Source: Pseudobacteriovorax sp. (GTDB lineage: Bacteria; Bdellovibrionota_B; Oligoflexia; Oligoflexales; Oligoflexaceae). From it: a stretch of DNA of 64,000 nt. The DNA lies in NCBI GenBank assembly GCA_013215145.1, contig JABSRP010000001.1, positions 78,348-142,347 on the forward strand, read 5' to 3'. The position numbers were made by a program, and so were the translations under genes. Below, piece after piece: positions 10,977 to 20,592 of this stretch. How positions within the stretch are numbered: the stretch's first letter is position 1; each line of letters opens with the position of its first letter. The notes under the pieces are model-generated. The model ran no database searches and was not told the origin of the DNA. It was given only the letters and a program-made list of their open reading frames with translations.

Positions 10977-11068
10977 TCATTTCCCCTCATCGGTTGATCT
11001 AAAACATGCGGAAACGTATCATAACATCCAGCGTCAAGTCACCGATAATTGTGGAGAGGCTGGTAACG

Positions 11069-11263
11069 ATGATTATGCTTACAAAGTTAGACAACAATAA
11101 AATTTTAGTGAGTCTTGAAACCATCAAATATCTCGAGCAAGTCCCCGATACCATCGTTTTCTTTACCAATGGCGAATCTGTATTTATTAAAGAAACTCTC
11201 GAAGAAGTCGAAAAAGCTGTTGAGGAGCACAGTCGCCGCATCAACGGAGCGACAGCAACATGA
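11069..11263 (+). CDS. flbD: FlbD family flagellar protein
   Basis: 64 residues beginning MIMLTKLDNNK, with the FlbD pattern of a short beta-rich start, a PDTIVFFTNGES block and a helical C-terminus (VKETLEEV-like). The start at 11069 is chosen over the upstream ATG at 11006 because FlbD proteins begin M-I-x-L-T-x-L and because GGAGAGG lies 9 nt before it. The family is usually encoded near flagellar motor genes; its role is unclear. It lies 12 bp before the TPR gene and is divergent from prfB. Confidence 0.8.
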   Translation: MIMLTKLDNNKILVSLETIKYLEQVPDTIVFFTNGESVFIKETLEEVEKAVEEHSRRINGATAT

Positions 11264-11275
11264 ATACGGCAAACT

Positions 11276-13543
11276 ATGAAAAGACGCCTCATCACTACAG
11301 TTCTCTTCTTAGGGCTATCAACGGAAGCTCATAGCGCATCTCTGTTTGAAAAAGATATTGATACTATAGTAAAAAACTACACAATCATTGGCGATTTCAA
11401 CATGAAGCCAGAGATTCGAGATAATTCTAAGGAAATTTTCTGGCGATATCCAGTCAAACTACCAAGAGTCAACTTTCCCTTCGTCTTCCCAGATTTAGAG
11501 TCGGAACAAGGTCGAGCCGAGTTTCCTAGAACCGATGGAGGAGGTCGCCAGTACCAACACCTTAACCTTGGTCGTCAGTATTTTCTTTCTCAAGACTTCG
11601 AAAACGCGCGAAAAACCTGGCTTGGTGCCAAAGCCCGCTACGGAAAATCCTACAAATACCATCGTCGCGCTGACTACTTTATCGCGAGCTCGTTTTTCAA
11701 ACTGGGTCAACAGGCTCTTGAAAAACACAGACAAGACTACGAAAACGTTGAAGTCCGCGAAAAATTCGTGAATGCATCCACCTTCTTCTCGTGGTCATAT
11801 AGCGTCAAAAAAGACATTCCAGATCCTCTTTTGGATCGCCTGGCACCGCGATATTTTTACAACTTAGCAGCCATCTACTTTCGCTATGAGAGGTGGGGTG
11901 GAGCCTTTGGAACAGTGCAAGACGGCCTCGAATTCCTTCGATTTACGGGACGGACAGAATATCGCTCTCAACTTAGACGCATGCAAGCAGAGATGTATAT
12001 CAGAAACCGAGATTATTTAAACGCCGCTCAAGAGCTGGATATTGCTCTCCAACAAGACGCTGACCATCAAGAGGCTGGAGAAATTTTTGCAAGGCTTGCT
12101 GATATATATTTCGATTTAAATAACTTCGAGCTAGCTGAAGAAATGTACGCTCTTGCCATCAGGGTCGATAAAGAACAGAAAACCATGAAACCTTGGCATT
12201 ACATCCTTAGAGGTGAATCTCTATTTTGGCTCGGAAAATTTGATCAATCCCAAAAAATGATGAACTATGGACTCGCTCTTGCTTCCTCACTTGATGTCGT
12301 CGGCTACCTATCAAACGAACTACAAGCACTGGCAAGTATTCGCATCGCCGACTCTTATTTGGCATTGGGCCACACTGATAAAGCGCGATTAGCTTACTTC
12401 CAACATTACGATCAATTTCGTAACCACGAAACATCTCGCGTTGCCAGACTTAGAGAAGCATGCCTAGAACTACCCTATTATGAAGGAAATAATATTAAGC
12501 ATTCCCGCAATCTTTTAGTTGAGTTAAAAAAAGACGCCGCACTACTACCACCGGTTGCACAAGAGCTTATCTGGACATGTGAACTAGCTTCTTTCACTAA
12601 ACACGATCGCAATCCTGAACTTGTGGAAAGGGTTAGACAATTCTATGAAAGATATCCTCGATCCGATTTTTTAGCTTCGGTTCTAGAGCCACTGAGAGAA
12701 GTACAGGCCAAGAAAATCGACAATTACTGGTCTGCCGGAGATCAACACGGTGCCTTGGATTTTTTCGAAAAAACAAGAAATATTCTATTCGAAAACATTG
12801 ACGAGAGATTAAGGAGAAAACTGTTTTCAGCATACACAGATGCATTTCAGTCGGCTAAGGCAATGGAATTTGTTACTTCTGCTCCAAACCGAACAGATGA
12901 GGACATTATACGTCTAGCAACGGTAATCTCAGAATATAAGTCGGACGATCCGAAAATTCACGATAAAAATATGAAATTGGCCGCAAGCCTTAGTAACAAA
13001 ACATGGAATGCGCCGCTAAATGATGGCAACCGGCTGTTAGTGGATAGAATTATTTCCTCCGAAAATGGCCCTCTTCACCTCAACTGGATCTATCGTCTTG
13101 GAGAATCATGGGTAGAACAAGATTTTTCCGTAACATGTAATATACTTTACCCCGCACTCCAAAGACTGGCGCCAAAGGCGAGCAAGCAACCTACCTATCA
13201 GAAAAAGGTATTGTTATTTGTAGATAGCTATCTAGAAGACCTATTCAGGTACGAAACCAACTGTGCTTACTCAGTACTCGAGTTTGAACTCAATCTACTT
13301 AGAGAAAACGGGAAATTATTGGGCAATCGATACCTAAAAAGGGAGTTTATTCCAATCAATAAAGTTACCGGAAACCTTTTCTATTCCGTGGCTGAAATCA
13401 ACAATTCGCAAAACAACTCCTTCTATGCTGAGGAAATCTGGAAGTATATCGTCCGAAATGCCAATGATGATATTCCAGAGAAACGCTATTCGAGGCTCCG
13501 CCTAAGTAAACAACGAAACGAAACTGAACGCCTTTGGGATTAA
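11276..13543 (+). CDS. Secreted TPR-repeat protein
   Basis: 755 residues. A signal peptide of about 22 residues ends in AHSAS. Most of the rest is helical, with tetratricopeptide-like repeats clearest at about 90-330 (for example the pairs around YFNLAAIYFRYERW and AEEMYALAIRVD). TPR arrays are protein-protein scaffolds; a periplasmic location is inferred from the leader. Close spacing after flbD suggests a motility-associated role, but no direct evidence shows this. A similar-sized TPR protein heads the flagellar operon at 29.5-31.8 kb. Confidence 0.65.
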   Translation: MKRRLITTVLFLGLSTEAHSASLFEKDIDTIVKNYTIIGDFNMKPEIRDNSKEIFWRYPVKLPRVNFPFVFPDLESEQGRAEFPRTDGGGRQYQHLNLGRQYFLSQDFENARKTWLGAKARYGKSYKYHRRADYFIASSFFKLGQQALEKHRQDYENVEVREKFVNASTFFSWSYSVKKDIPDPLLDRLAPRYFYNLAAIYFRYERWGGAFGTVQDGLEFLRFTGRTEYRSQLRRMQAEMYIRNRDYLNAAQELDIALQQDADHQEAGEIFARLADIYFDLNNFELAEEMYALAIRVDKEQKTMKPWHYILRGESLFWLGKFDQSQKMMNYGLALASSLDVVGYLSNELQALASIRIADSYLALGHTDKARLAYFQHYDQFRNHETSRVARLREACLELPYYEGNNIKHSRNLLVELKKDAALLPPVAQELIWTCELASFTKHDRNPELVERVRQFYERYPRSDFLASVLEPLREVQAKKIDNYWSAGDQHGALDFFEKTRNILFENIDERLRRKLFSAYTDAFQSAKAMEFVTSAPNRTDEDIIRLATVISEYKSDDPKIHDKNMKLAASLSNKTWNAPLNDGNRLLVDRIISSENGPLHLNWIYRLGESWVEQDFSVTCNILYPALQRLAPKASKQPTYQKKVLLFVDSYLEDLFRYETNCAYSVLEFELNLLRENGKLLGNRYLKREFIPINKVTGNLFYSVAEINNSQNNSFYAEEIWKYIVRNANDDIPEKRYSRLRLSKQRNETERLWD

Positions 13544-13693
13544 CTCAAATAAAAGTAAAAAGGCCCTGAAATCTTAGATCCTTCAATCATTCATAAAGAC
13601 ACAAAATTTCTTAATAGTTTGCCTGGATCATCAAGTATTCCCAATATTTGTCGACAACCCTAAAGAATAAGATCCTGAACTAAAGGTGATGTT

Positions 13694-15427
13694 ATGTCGA
13701 AAATTCTTCGCGACCCAATACTCATGGGTGGACTGGGAGCCATACCTGCGGCAGCCATTGCCCTATCTCCCTACGTCGAAAGTCTAGTTTCGTTTTTGCC
13801 CTTCCTTGGATTTGTTTTGTGGACGGCGATGCTAGCAACGGTGTCTGCAGCAAAATCTCAGCATACCCCTGAAGAGCCTGTCAAAACAGAAAGCCAATCA
13901 GATGTAGACTTCGAGAAAAAATTCGAGGACTTCAAAAAAGACGAAACGCGATCCTACGAGAAAAAACTTGCCATTGCTGTAGAAAACTGCAAAAAAGAGT
14001 ATGAAGTGCAAAATGCGAAGCTTCAAGGATTGGCCAAGGATCTCGAGCAGAAAAACAAAGCTCTTGAGGACTCTACACGCAGTAAAGAGTCGGAGATCAT
14101 AGATCTTCATAACAAACTAAAGTCTCTGCAAGAAGCAGAGGCACGTGTCAGACATAGCGCCGAAAGCGGAATCGGAAACCAAAAAGAAATTTCCATTATC
14201 TCCGAACGCGGACGTCAATTACAGTCTCAACTCGCTGAGCGTGATGAACACATGGTGGCTCAGGAAAAACTACTAAGACATATATTGGAATTAATTCCTA
14301 AGATTCATAAGCAGATGACGGCGGTCATTGATCATACTGAAACTTCTGCGATAGAGATTGGTGACAAAGTCAGGTACATCTATGAAAAAGCGCAAGAGCA
14401 CTTAGAAGAATCAAATGAGATTAACAAGCAGTTTTCAGGCAATAATAGTTCAGAAGATGATGAGAGTCTATCACTATCTGGCGTAATTTCTGTAGCACTA
14501 AAGTTACTACAAGACATGACGGATATGCTCGAAGAGAATGGGAAATTAAACCTAGAATACTCTGTTTCTATAGAAGCTATTCTAGAGAATACAGCCACCA
14601 TCAACAAAATCACGGAAGATATTCAATATATCTCCGATCAAACCAACCTACTCGCACTAAATGCCGCGATTGAGGCGGCTCGCGCAGGAGAGCATGGTCG
14701 TGGATTTAGTGTCGTCGCTGAAGAGGTACGAAAGCTATCAGATCGGACTAATCAAGCTTCTAACGATATTACCCAGATAGTTGGTAAAGTTAATGCTTCT
14801 GTAGAAGCGATTTCAAAGTCACTAAACGACAACCGAGAGAAGACAGAAAGCAAAAAACAAAGTGTCAATCAAGCCGTCAAAACACTGCTAGAGACCGCAA
14901 GGGAGTCGACAGAGGTGTTCTCAAAACTTGTCGATTCATCTGTGATATCTTCCGAAAGCGTTGCACAGAGTATTGATCAAATTATTCTTAGTTTACAGTT
15001 TCAAGATATTACTAGACAGGAAATCGAAGCCGCTGTCATTCCTATCAAACGAATATCAGGATTAGCTGAAGAAATGGTGACAAAAATGAGTCTTCTCCAC
15101 AACTCTTCCGCTGGTCAACCCGTGCAGGAGTATAAGAAGGCTGCAGGAGATGGGATCGAACCCATGGCTCCATCTGTACAGTCAGGTAGTGCGGCATCAC
15201 CTTCAAAGTCTTCGGGATCTTCATCTGGACCTATGGATACACCAACTGCTGCTCCTGCAGCTAAGGAACCTGCATCAGTTTCAAAATCAGGAGATGTCTT
15301 GGAGTTCGACACTCCAGACGACGCTACTGCAAACACTGAGGCTAAACCGGAAGAACCGTCACCGGAAGAGTCCGCAGATGACGTCGACGATCCCAATGCC
15401 AATCGGGGAGATGTCCTCCTTTTTTGA
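13694..15427 (+). CDS. Methyl-accepting chemotaxis protein without a ligand-binding domain
   Basis: 577 residues. A short hydrophobic hairpin (about 8-57) anchors the protein. A long coiled coil follows, then the MCP signalling domain (about 245-430) with the conserved hairpin tip around [20 protein letters not shown] (about residue 317). There is no periplasmic sensor and no clear HAMP domain, so it probably senses a cytoplasmic or membrane signal. The tail (about 475-577) is a low-complexity Ser/Pro/Ala/Asp/Glu stretch that carries GDVLEF and ends exactly in GDVLLF. It sits 150 bp after the TPR gene. Confidence 0.85.
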   Translation: MSKILRDPILMGGLGAIPAAAIALSPYVESLVSFLPFLGFVLWTAMLATVSAAKSQHTPEEPVKTESQSDVDFEKKFEDFKKDETRSYEKKLAIAVENCKKEYEVQNAKLQGLAKDLEQKNKALEDSTRSKESEIIDLHNKLKSLQEAEARVRHSAESGIGNQKEISIISERGRQLQSQLAERDEHMVAQEKLLRHILELIPKIHKQMTAVIDHTETSAIEIGDKVRYIYEKAQEHLEESNEINKQFSGNNSSEDDESLSLSGVISVALKLLQDMTDMLEENGKLNLEYSVSIEAILENTATINKITEDIQYISDQTNLLALNAAIEAARAGEHGRGFSVVAEEVRKLSDRTNQASNDITQIVGKVNASVEAISKSLNDNREKTESKKQSVNQAVKTLLETARESTEVFSKLVDSSVISSESVAQSIDQIILSLQFQDITRQEIEAAVIPIKRISGLAEEMVTKMSLLHNSSAGQPVQEYKKAAGDGIEPMAPSVQSGSAASPSKSSGSSSGPMDTPTAAPAAKEPASVSKSGDVLEFDTPDDATANTEAKPEEPSPEESADDVDDPNANRGDVLLF

Positions 15428-15494
15428 TCTTGAGTTTGGAGTTCTTGTTGGTAAAAACAAAAAAAGATCGAGAACTAGTCCAAAGGAGATCACA

Positions 15495-15965
15495 TTGAAT
15501 ACCCTAAATAAAGCTTACATTGAATCCTGGCTCAAGGGCGCGGAAACACTTAGTAACCATCTAATTTTACTGTCTGAAAAACAAAATAACCCATTGTCGA
15601 TGGACCCAGAAGGTGCGACACAGGCAAACGAAATCGAGCTGATTAACGACACCTTAAAAGTGGGAAATATCATCTTACCATTGGGGGAACGCCCCAAGAC
15701 AGCAACCCTTGTTCGAGCGTTTTGGGACAAGTCCGAACACTTTATGGGAAGCCACGAACTACTCCAAACAGTCTACAAAACTCCAGATAGTGCTAGCCAA
15801 CGCCTTTACTTGTCTGACAAAGCAAAACTGACCAAGCTTATGAGCAGAACACGTAGTTTTCTCACTATTGCGTGTCAAGCGCAGTACTACTCGAGTCAAA
15901 TTAGGTGGCTAGATTTTGACAAAGAAAAACAAGGATATTATCTGTACCGACGTGTTACGCCTTAA
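15495..15965 (+). CDS. Hypothetical protein downstream of the chemoreceptor
   Basis: 156 residues beginning at TTG 15495, six bases after GGAG; the longer open frame starting at 15150 would be buried inside the chemoreceptor gene. The protein is helical and soluble with no signal peptide. No family was recognised. Its position directly after the chemoreceptor suggests a coupled or co-transcribed partner. Its 3' end overlaps the convergent ChaN-like gene by 11 bp. Confidence 0.6.
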   Translation: MNTLNKAYIESWLKGAETLSNHLILLSEKQNNPLSMDPEGATQANEIELINDTLKVGNIILPLGERPKTATLVRAFWDKSEHFMGSHELLQTVYKTPDSASQRLYLSDKAKLTKLMSRTRSFLTIACQAQYYSSQIRWLDFDKEKQGYYLYRRVTP

Positions 15966-17586
15966 AAAGTTTAGCAGTCATCGCTTGAAATGCATCCCTC
16001 ATAGTCTCAGAGCTAGCCTTAAAATATAGGCTATCTCCAAAATCTTGGCTGCTATGAGGATGCATCACATACTTATAAGTTTCCGATGCCAAAAGCTGAC
16101 CTAGCATGAGACTATATATCCCGCTAGCGTTGCGATCTTTTTCGACAACGCTTCCATGCATCCGATGGCTACCCCGAATAAATCGATAATAAGTTTTTAC
16201 AACGTAGCGAAGAGCATCTCTATAGACCCTATCTCCATCGGTTAATCTTTTTCTTGCGAGTTTTGATAGATTACTTTCAAATTGATAGATATCTGGCGAC
16301 TTATAACGAGGATTCAAGATCTTAGTTGCAAACAAACCAGAGCTAATCATCATAGTCCTATGAAAGAAGTAATCTTCCTCGCTCATCTCTGGACTTATGG
16401 GGTGAATCATATTAAATAGAATTTGACCGGAAACTTCGGCTATATGATTAAGTGACACTTTATTTAGTAATACTATTTTTTTTTCGGGAATAAAAAACAT
16501 CTTATCTATTTTTAACCGACTATCCACAATATCTTTCGTATACGACGACACCTCTTTGTTCTGATAGAAACTAGAAATATCTAAACCTTCCAAATTCCAA
16601 TAGCTATGGAAATTAGACAATTCAATCTCGCGGAAATTAAGATTCAAAAACTCTGTAAGATGCATCAGTACAGACATAATCTGACAATCGATATCGAAAG
16701 AGGCAAAGGTATGAAACTCTTCGAATTCCTGATCTCTCTCAGCAGCTTTCATTTCTTCCCAAAGGGAGTATGATTGCCATTTAATCCAAGGAGGAGAGTT
16801 TAGCAGACAATACAAACCTTCCTTTAACAACAGATAATCATTATTTGAGTAATCTGTCATCGCTCGCCGGGCAAAATAGAATTGATCAATATTAGTTAGT
16901 ATACGAGTCACTTTTAGGTCAAATGCCTTTAGTTTGTCTGGCAAATGATTGTCTCCTAGGTGAAACTCTCCAATAAGACAAATACAAAGCGATTCGGGAT
17001 AAGATTCAACTAATTCATTAAGAACGGAAGCGGCAAATACGTCTCTCCGTTTGAGAGAGTCTCGACCTGCTTTATCACTATTTATGCCCACAAGCTGAAT
17101 CCCATTATCTTTGGCAAAATCCACGATAGCTTTGTAGTTTTCCCAGGGAAACCCCCAGATCATTTCATAATCGGTTTTTTTAAGTAAGATATCTTCCGAG
17201 ATTTCTTCTCTTAGATATTGGTTGAGGATTTCCTGATCAGCGGCCCGAAACATCTCCACTGCTAGAACGATCTCCCTTTCCGGATGAAGGGTGATGTAAC
17301 TCTCAAGAATTCTAATGAGACCTTTCTGTGTTTGCCAGTGGGTATGAAAATCGCCATAAAGAAGGACATCCGACAATTCGAGTTCGGTCAAAACTGAGTT
17401 TAAATCTGAGTCTTTGAATGACTTTGGTAGGGATTTATAAAAATCGTCTGCATACTGCAGGATCGTTGGTGAGCCTATAGAGCCGTAGTCGTTTGCGACA
17501 TTTAATGCTTTTTCATAGAGGTTTTTGTGAAACTCAAAAAGCTTAAGGTTATTCCTTCTACTCAAGGAAACTCTCCAGAATGCCAA
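15955..17586 (-). CDS. ChaN-like (DUF399) protein with long C-terminal extension
   Basis: 543 residues. Residues about 70-235 match the ChaN/DUF399 pattern: LLYGDFHTHWQ, then LAVEMFRAADQEILNQYL, a W-GFPWENY block, VGINSD and LIGEFHLGDNHLP. ChaN-like proteins bind haem or are predicted hydrolases of the EreA/ChaN group. This protein lacks a signal peptide and is nearly twice the family's length; the last 300 residues are unrecognised. The two histidine blocks are present, so an active fold is plausible. Substrate unknown. Confidence 0.6.
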   Translation of the reverse strand: MAFWRVSLSRRNNLKLFEFHKNLYEKALNVANDYGSIGSPTILQYADDFYKSLPKSFKDSDLNSVLTELELSDVLLYGDFHTHWQTQKGLIRILESYITLHPEREIVLAVEMFRAADQEILNQYLREEISEDILLKKTDYEMIWGFPWENYKAIVDFAKDNGIQLVGINSDKAGRDSLKRRDVFAASVLNELVESYPESLCICLIGEFHLGDNHLPDKLKAFDLKVTRILTNIDQFYFARRAMTDYSNNDYLLLKEGLYCLLNSPPWIKWQSYSLWEEMKAAERDQEFEEFHTFASFDIDCQIMSVLMHLTEFLNLNFREIELSNFHSYWNLEGLDISSFYQNKEVSSYTKDIVDSRLKIDKMFFIPEKKIVLLNKVSLNHIAEVSGQILFNMIHPISPEMSEEDYFFHRTMMISSGLFATKILNPRYKSPDIYQFESNLSKLARKRLTDGDRVYRDALRYVVKTYYRFIRGSHRMHGSVVEKDRNASGIYSLMLGQLLASETYKYVMHPHSSQDFGDSLYFKASSETMRDAFQAMTAKLFKA

Positions 17587-17660
17587 TAAGAAATCATCGG
17601 TGATTCTATGATATCGTTTTCGACATCACTCCAGGAGTAGCAATTTCTGCCTAGGGGTTT

Positions 17661-18704
17661 TTAAAGAGTTGATTTTGTTAAGTCTTCTGCCGAAATGTAG
17701 TAGCCGCCTATGATTGAGTCTTTTTTTGGATCTGTCCCCTTAGGAATAAAGTTGCATTTTACCCCACCAGTCTTAGAGTATATTAGTTGACTCTGCTTTA
17801 ACTGCCTTCCAATATCTTTGCAACGATTGATCAGGTCTTCCGAGTTCAGTTCTTTTTCTAAGGCAACCCGAACGAATAAACCAGTGCCTTTTTTATGCAG
17901 CAACCGACTAGCATAGACGATATCTGTTCGTTTGGAATCATCGATAACTTTTCGTAAAAATTCCTCTTCGGAATAAATTTTTTGTTTTTCACGAATGATA
18001 TCCTGCTTAAGTTGATGACTGATAAAATCTCCTGACATGAGGAGCAGTTCAGCCGTATCATAGGCCATGTACGCCCTGTAATTCTGATTCGATGCGAGAT
18101 ACTGATTACCCAACTGAGTCCAGTATTGCCAATCGAACCCTAGATGAGTCCATTGCTGAATATGAAAGCCAATAATTTTGAGTTCTGAGTTTTTATTGGG
18201 TGCGACGGAAACAAGCAAGCGACCCAGCTCATTCTGTCCCATAACTTGGAAAATAGCAAAGTACTGATCCTTGTAACCGAATCGGCTAACGATTCCGGCA
18301 ACAGGGCTTAAAGGGCATTCGAAAACCATTTTTCGAGCCTGTTCATCTTGCAGCTTCCATAACCTAAAAAGCGTGATATCCCAGGGTTTTTCATAGCGGT
18401 TGCGGAGTATCGCATCTATTTGATTACCAATGTCTTTTCTCGCCTGAGATCTTTCGTGAAAATACGAGCGAAAGGAATACCAACGCTTCGCTTTGAGATC
18501 TTTTTTAAATTCATTTAGAAAGGTAAATAATCTCGGAGGTAAATGAGATTCGATAATATTGGGGCCGCGGGATAGTAGTTCACAACTTGGGGTTATATCT
18601 TTAGCAAAAGCGGTGGAATTAGACCCAAGACTACAAATTCCACAAAAAAAAATAGTACTACTTAGCAACACATGAGCCACAACCACTCTTTGTTTCATGG
18701 ACAT
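17661..18704 (-). CDS. Hypothetical exported protein
   Basis: 347 residues from the ATG at 18704, which follows GGAG by 7 nt; a longer reading from 18734 adds ten residues before the signal peptide and is less likely. The leader has a basic start (MSMKQR) and a hydrophobic core ending near AFA. The mature protein is mixed alpha/beta, with no family recognised. The gene begins inside the 3' end of the upstream small gene (47 bp overlap), which suggests translational coupling. Confidence 0.55.
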   Translation of the reverse strand: MSMKQRVVVAHVLLSSTIFFCGICSLGSNSTAFAKDITPSCELLSRGPNIIESHLPPRLFTFLNEFKKDLKAKRWYSFRSYFHERSQARKDIGNQIDAILRNRYEKPWDITLFRLWKLQDEQARKMVFECPLSPVAGIVSRFGYKDQYFAIFQVMGQNELGRLLVSVAPNKNSELKIIGFHIQQWTHLGFDWQYWTQLGNQYLASNQNYRAYMAYDTAELLLMSGDFISHQLKQDIIREKQKIYSEEEFLRKVIDDSKRTDIVYASRLLHKKGTGLFVRVALEKELNSEDLINRCKDIGRQLKQSQLIYSKTGGVKCNFIPKGTDPKKDSIIGGYYISAEDLTKSTL

Positions 18705-18933
18705 CACGCAACTCCCAAGTTCCAAATTCTTCATTGATCAAATCAATTGCCGCCTGAACATCATCATGTTCGACAGTTACCAATTCTTTCATGATCTTCG
18801 TCTCGAGGCAATAGGCGTTGTATAAAAAGCGATCATGGTTCGGGTCGTAAATGACGCTGATTCCAGCTTGACGATCGCGAAATTGATAGACTTTATCCAT
18901 ATAGTTTTCGTCAGTAATTCTGCTAAGACTCAT
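18658..18933 (-). CDS. Small conserved-looking protein with C-terminal CGSC
   Basis: 91 residues, soluble. Its C-terminus has a CGSC motif four residues from the end, plus one other cysteine (YCLET). A terminal CxxC could bind a metal or be redox active; this is inference. It starts 17 bp after purN and overlaps the next gene, so it belongs to the same minus-strand run. No family recognised. Confidence 0.6.
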   Translation of the reverse strand: MSLSRITDENYMDKVYQFRDRQAGISVIYDPNHDRFLYNAYCLETKIMKELVTVEHDDVQAAIDLINEEFGTWELRDVHETKSGCGSCVAK

Positions 18934-18950
18934 AACAACAGTCTCCTATT

Positions 18951-19520
18951 CTAATCTTTTGTAACAAGCTCATGAAGGGTGGAAGGTAGAAGCTCGCACT
19001 CCAACTCAAATACCTTAGAGGCAATCTCTTCGGCTTGTTTTAGGCCTTCAATTGATATCTTTTTCTGGGCAATGATATCACCTTCGTCATATTTTTCGCT
19101 TACAAAATGGATCGTTGCACCAGACTCAGAATCGCCCTCAGAAAGAACTCTTCGATGCACATGCATCCCATACATCCCTTTGCCTCCATATTTGGGAAGG
19201 AGTGAGGGGTGAATGTTTATGACCTTTTTATTGTACTGGCTGAGAATCGGAAATGGTTTTAAAAAACCTGCCAAAACAATCCAATCAATCTCATTTTCCG
19301 CCAAAAATCTAGCGACATCGTCGGCCACTAATTGATTTTTAACAAAATCAGCAATTAGTACAGGGAGGTTGAATGTCTCAGCCACCTGTAAACCACCACA
19401 TGTATGACTCGACGAGATAACTGCTTTTATTTGATAACCAAAGTCGTTTGATCGCAGGCAGAGGTTTTCCAAACTGCGGCCTCCACCTGAAATAGCCACT
19501 GCCACATTAGCTTTCACCAA
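18951..19520 (-). CDS. purN: Phosphoribosylglycinamide formyltransferase
   Basis: 189 residues. Transfers a formyl group from 10-formyl-THF to GAR in purine synthesis. The N-terminal SGGGRSLENL loop, the INIHPSLLPKYGGKGMYG block and the later ATIHFVSEKYDEGDII segment give the Asn-His-Asp catalytic arrangement of the family. GKGMYG where others have a shorter G-x-x-G turn still fits PurN better than Fmt. It overlaps fmt by 14 bp, so the two formyl-THF enzymes are translationally linked. Confidence 0.88.
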   Translation of the reverse strand: MVKANVAVAISGGGRSLENLCLRSNDFGYQIKAVISSSHTCGGLQVAETFNLPVLIADFVKNQLVADDVARFLAENEIDWIVLAGFLKPFPILSQYNKKVINIHPSLLPKYGGKGMYGMHVHRRVLSEGDSESGATIHFVSEKYDEGDIIAQKKISIEGLKQAEEIASKVFELECELLPSTLHELVTKD

Positions 19521-20481
19521 AAACTCCTTTGTCTTTGCCTTGAGATTTGAGTTTGTTGATGAAGGCTGCTGCTTCCATAGACTTTGTCCCTTCTGGTTTC
19601 AGTGTTTTGATGCCCAAATAACCGTCTGCTGTCGCAACAACCATGGCTTTCAGTTTTTTAGAGAAGCAAAATTGACCAGAGGACATGGATCGATCAAAAG
19701 ACCCATGTTCAGCTTCTTTCACAACAAAGGCAGAATCGATAACTATTCGCTTCGACTCAAAAAACGTATAAGTTCCGGGCCACGGATAAAATGCTCTAAA
19801 GCGATTATAGATGTCCCTTGTAGGTTGCGTCCAATCCACCAGTCCATCATCTTTTTTAAATTTGGTGCAGTGAGTGATTTGAGTGGAATCTTGTGGGGTT
19901 CCACTAAAATCTGAATCTGCTAAGAGAGTCAAGCATTCTTCAAGCATGTCAGCCGACGCCTCGAAGCATGAGAAAAGCAAGTCTTGACCCAATTCGTCAC
20001 CGTTTAGGGGGAAAGGTTTTTGAAGAATAATGTTTCCTGCATCAAGAGCTTTTACGGTAAAAAGTATGGAAACACCTGTTTCTGTGTCGCCATGAAACAA
20101 AGTAGACTGAACAGGTGTGGCACCCCGGTATTTGGGTAGCATTGAAGGATGGATATTTATAGTACCCCTTTTCGGCATATCCAAAAAATCTTGCGACAGA
20201 ATTTGACCATAAGCAGCCGTCACAACAAGATCCGGCTTCAACGACTTCAGCTCGTCTAAAGACTCGCGACTACTAACTTTTTCGGGCTGGAGGACCTTAA
20301 GCTTTTGGTCCTTCCCAAACTTGGCCACTGGTGGATCTGTCAAGACCCTTTTGCGACCCGCAGGTTTCGCTGCCTGAGTGACGATCGCAACTAGATCGAT
20401 GACTTTTTTATCCGACAACTCGATCAATCTCTTAAGAGGACTTATCACCTCTTCCGGCGTTCCCATGAATATGACTCTCAA
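19507..20481 (-). CDS. fmt: Methionyl-tRNA formyltransferase
   Basis: 324 residues, the typical length. It formylates initiator Met-tRNA. The N-terminus RVIFMGTPEEV, the INIHPSMLPKYRGATPVQ block and TETGVSILF are diagnostic; the C-terminal domain about 210-310 contains the family AFYPWPGTYT segment. The start is TTG with GGGAGGG 8 nt upstream. def is not adjacent, unlike in many genomes. Confidence 0.93.
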   Translation of the reverse strand: MRVIFMGTPEEVISPLKRLIELSDKKVIDLVAIVTQAAKPAGRKRVLTDPPVAKFGKDQKLKVLQPEKVSSRESLDELKSLKPDLVVTAAYGQILSQDFLDMPKRGTINIHPSMLPKYRGATPVQSTLFHGDTETGVSILFTVKALDAGNIILQKPFPLNGDELGQDLLFSCFEASADMLEECLTLLADSDFSGTPQDSTQITHCTKFKKDDGLVDWTQPTRDIYNRFRAFYPWPGTYTFFESKRIVIDSAFVVKEAEHGSFDRSMSSGQFCFSKKLKAMVVATADGYLGIKTLKPEGTKSMEAAAFINKLKSQGKDKGVFGES

Positions 20482-20592
20482 AACACAGCCCTCCCTTTCT
20501 TCCGAGGTAACCTATGCTCTTTCGTCTTAGGAATCAAGCCGTTAGAGCCTAGCGCGGTGGCATGAACCAACAGAGTCTGTTCTGGTTCAAGC

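Noticed and set aside
10977..10990. ATG 10990 as the prfB start
   Set aside because: It gives an N-terminus unlike RF2; the frame from 10976 with the CTTTGAC shift gives a normal RF2.
15150..15494. The 5' part of the open frame that ends at 15965
   Set aside because: It lies within the chemoreceptor gene in another frame; the Shine-Dalgarno and TTG at 15495 mark the real start.
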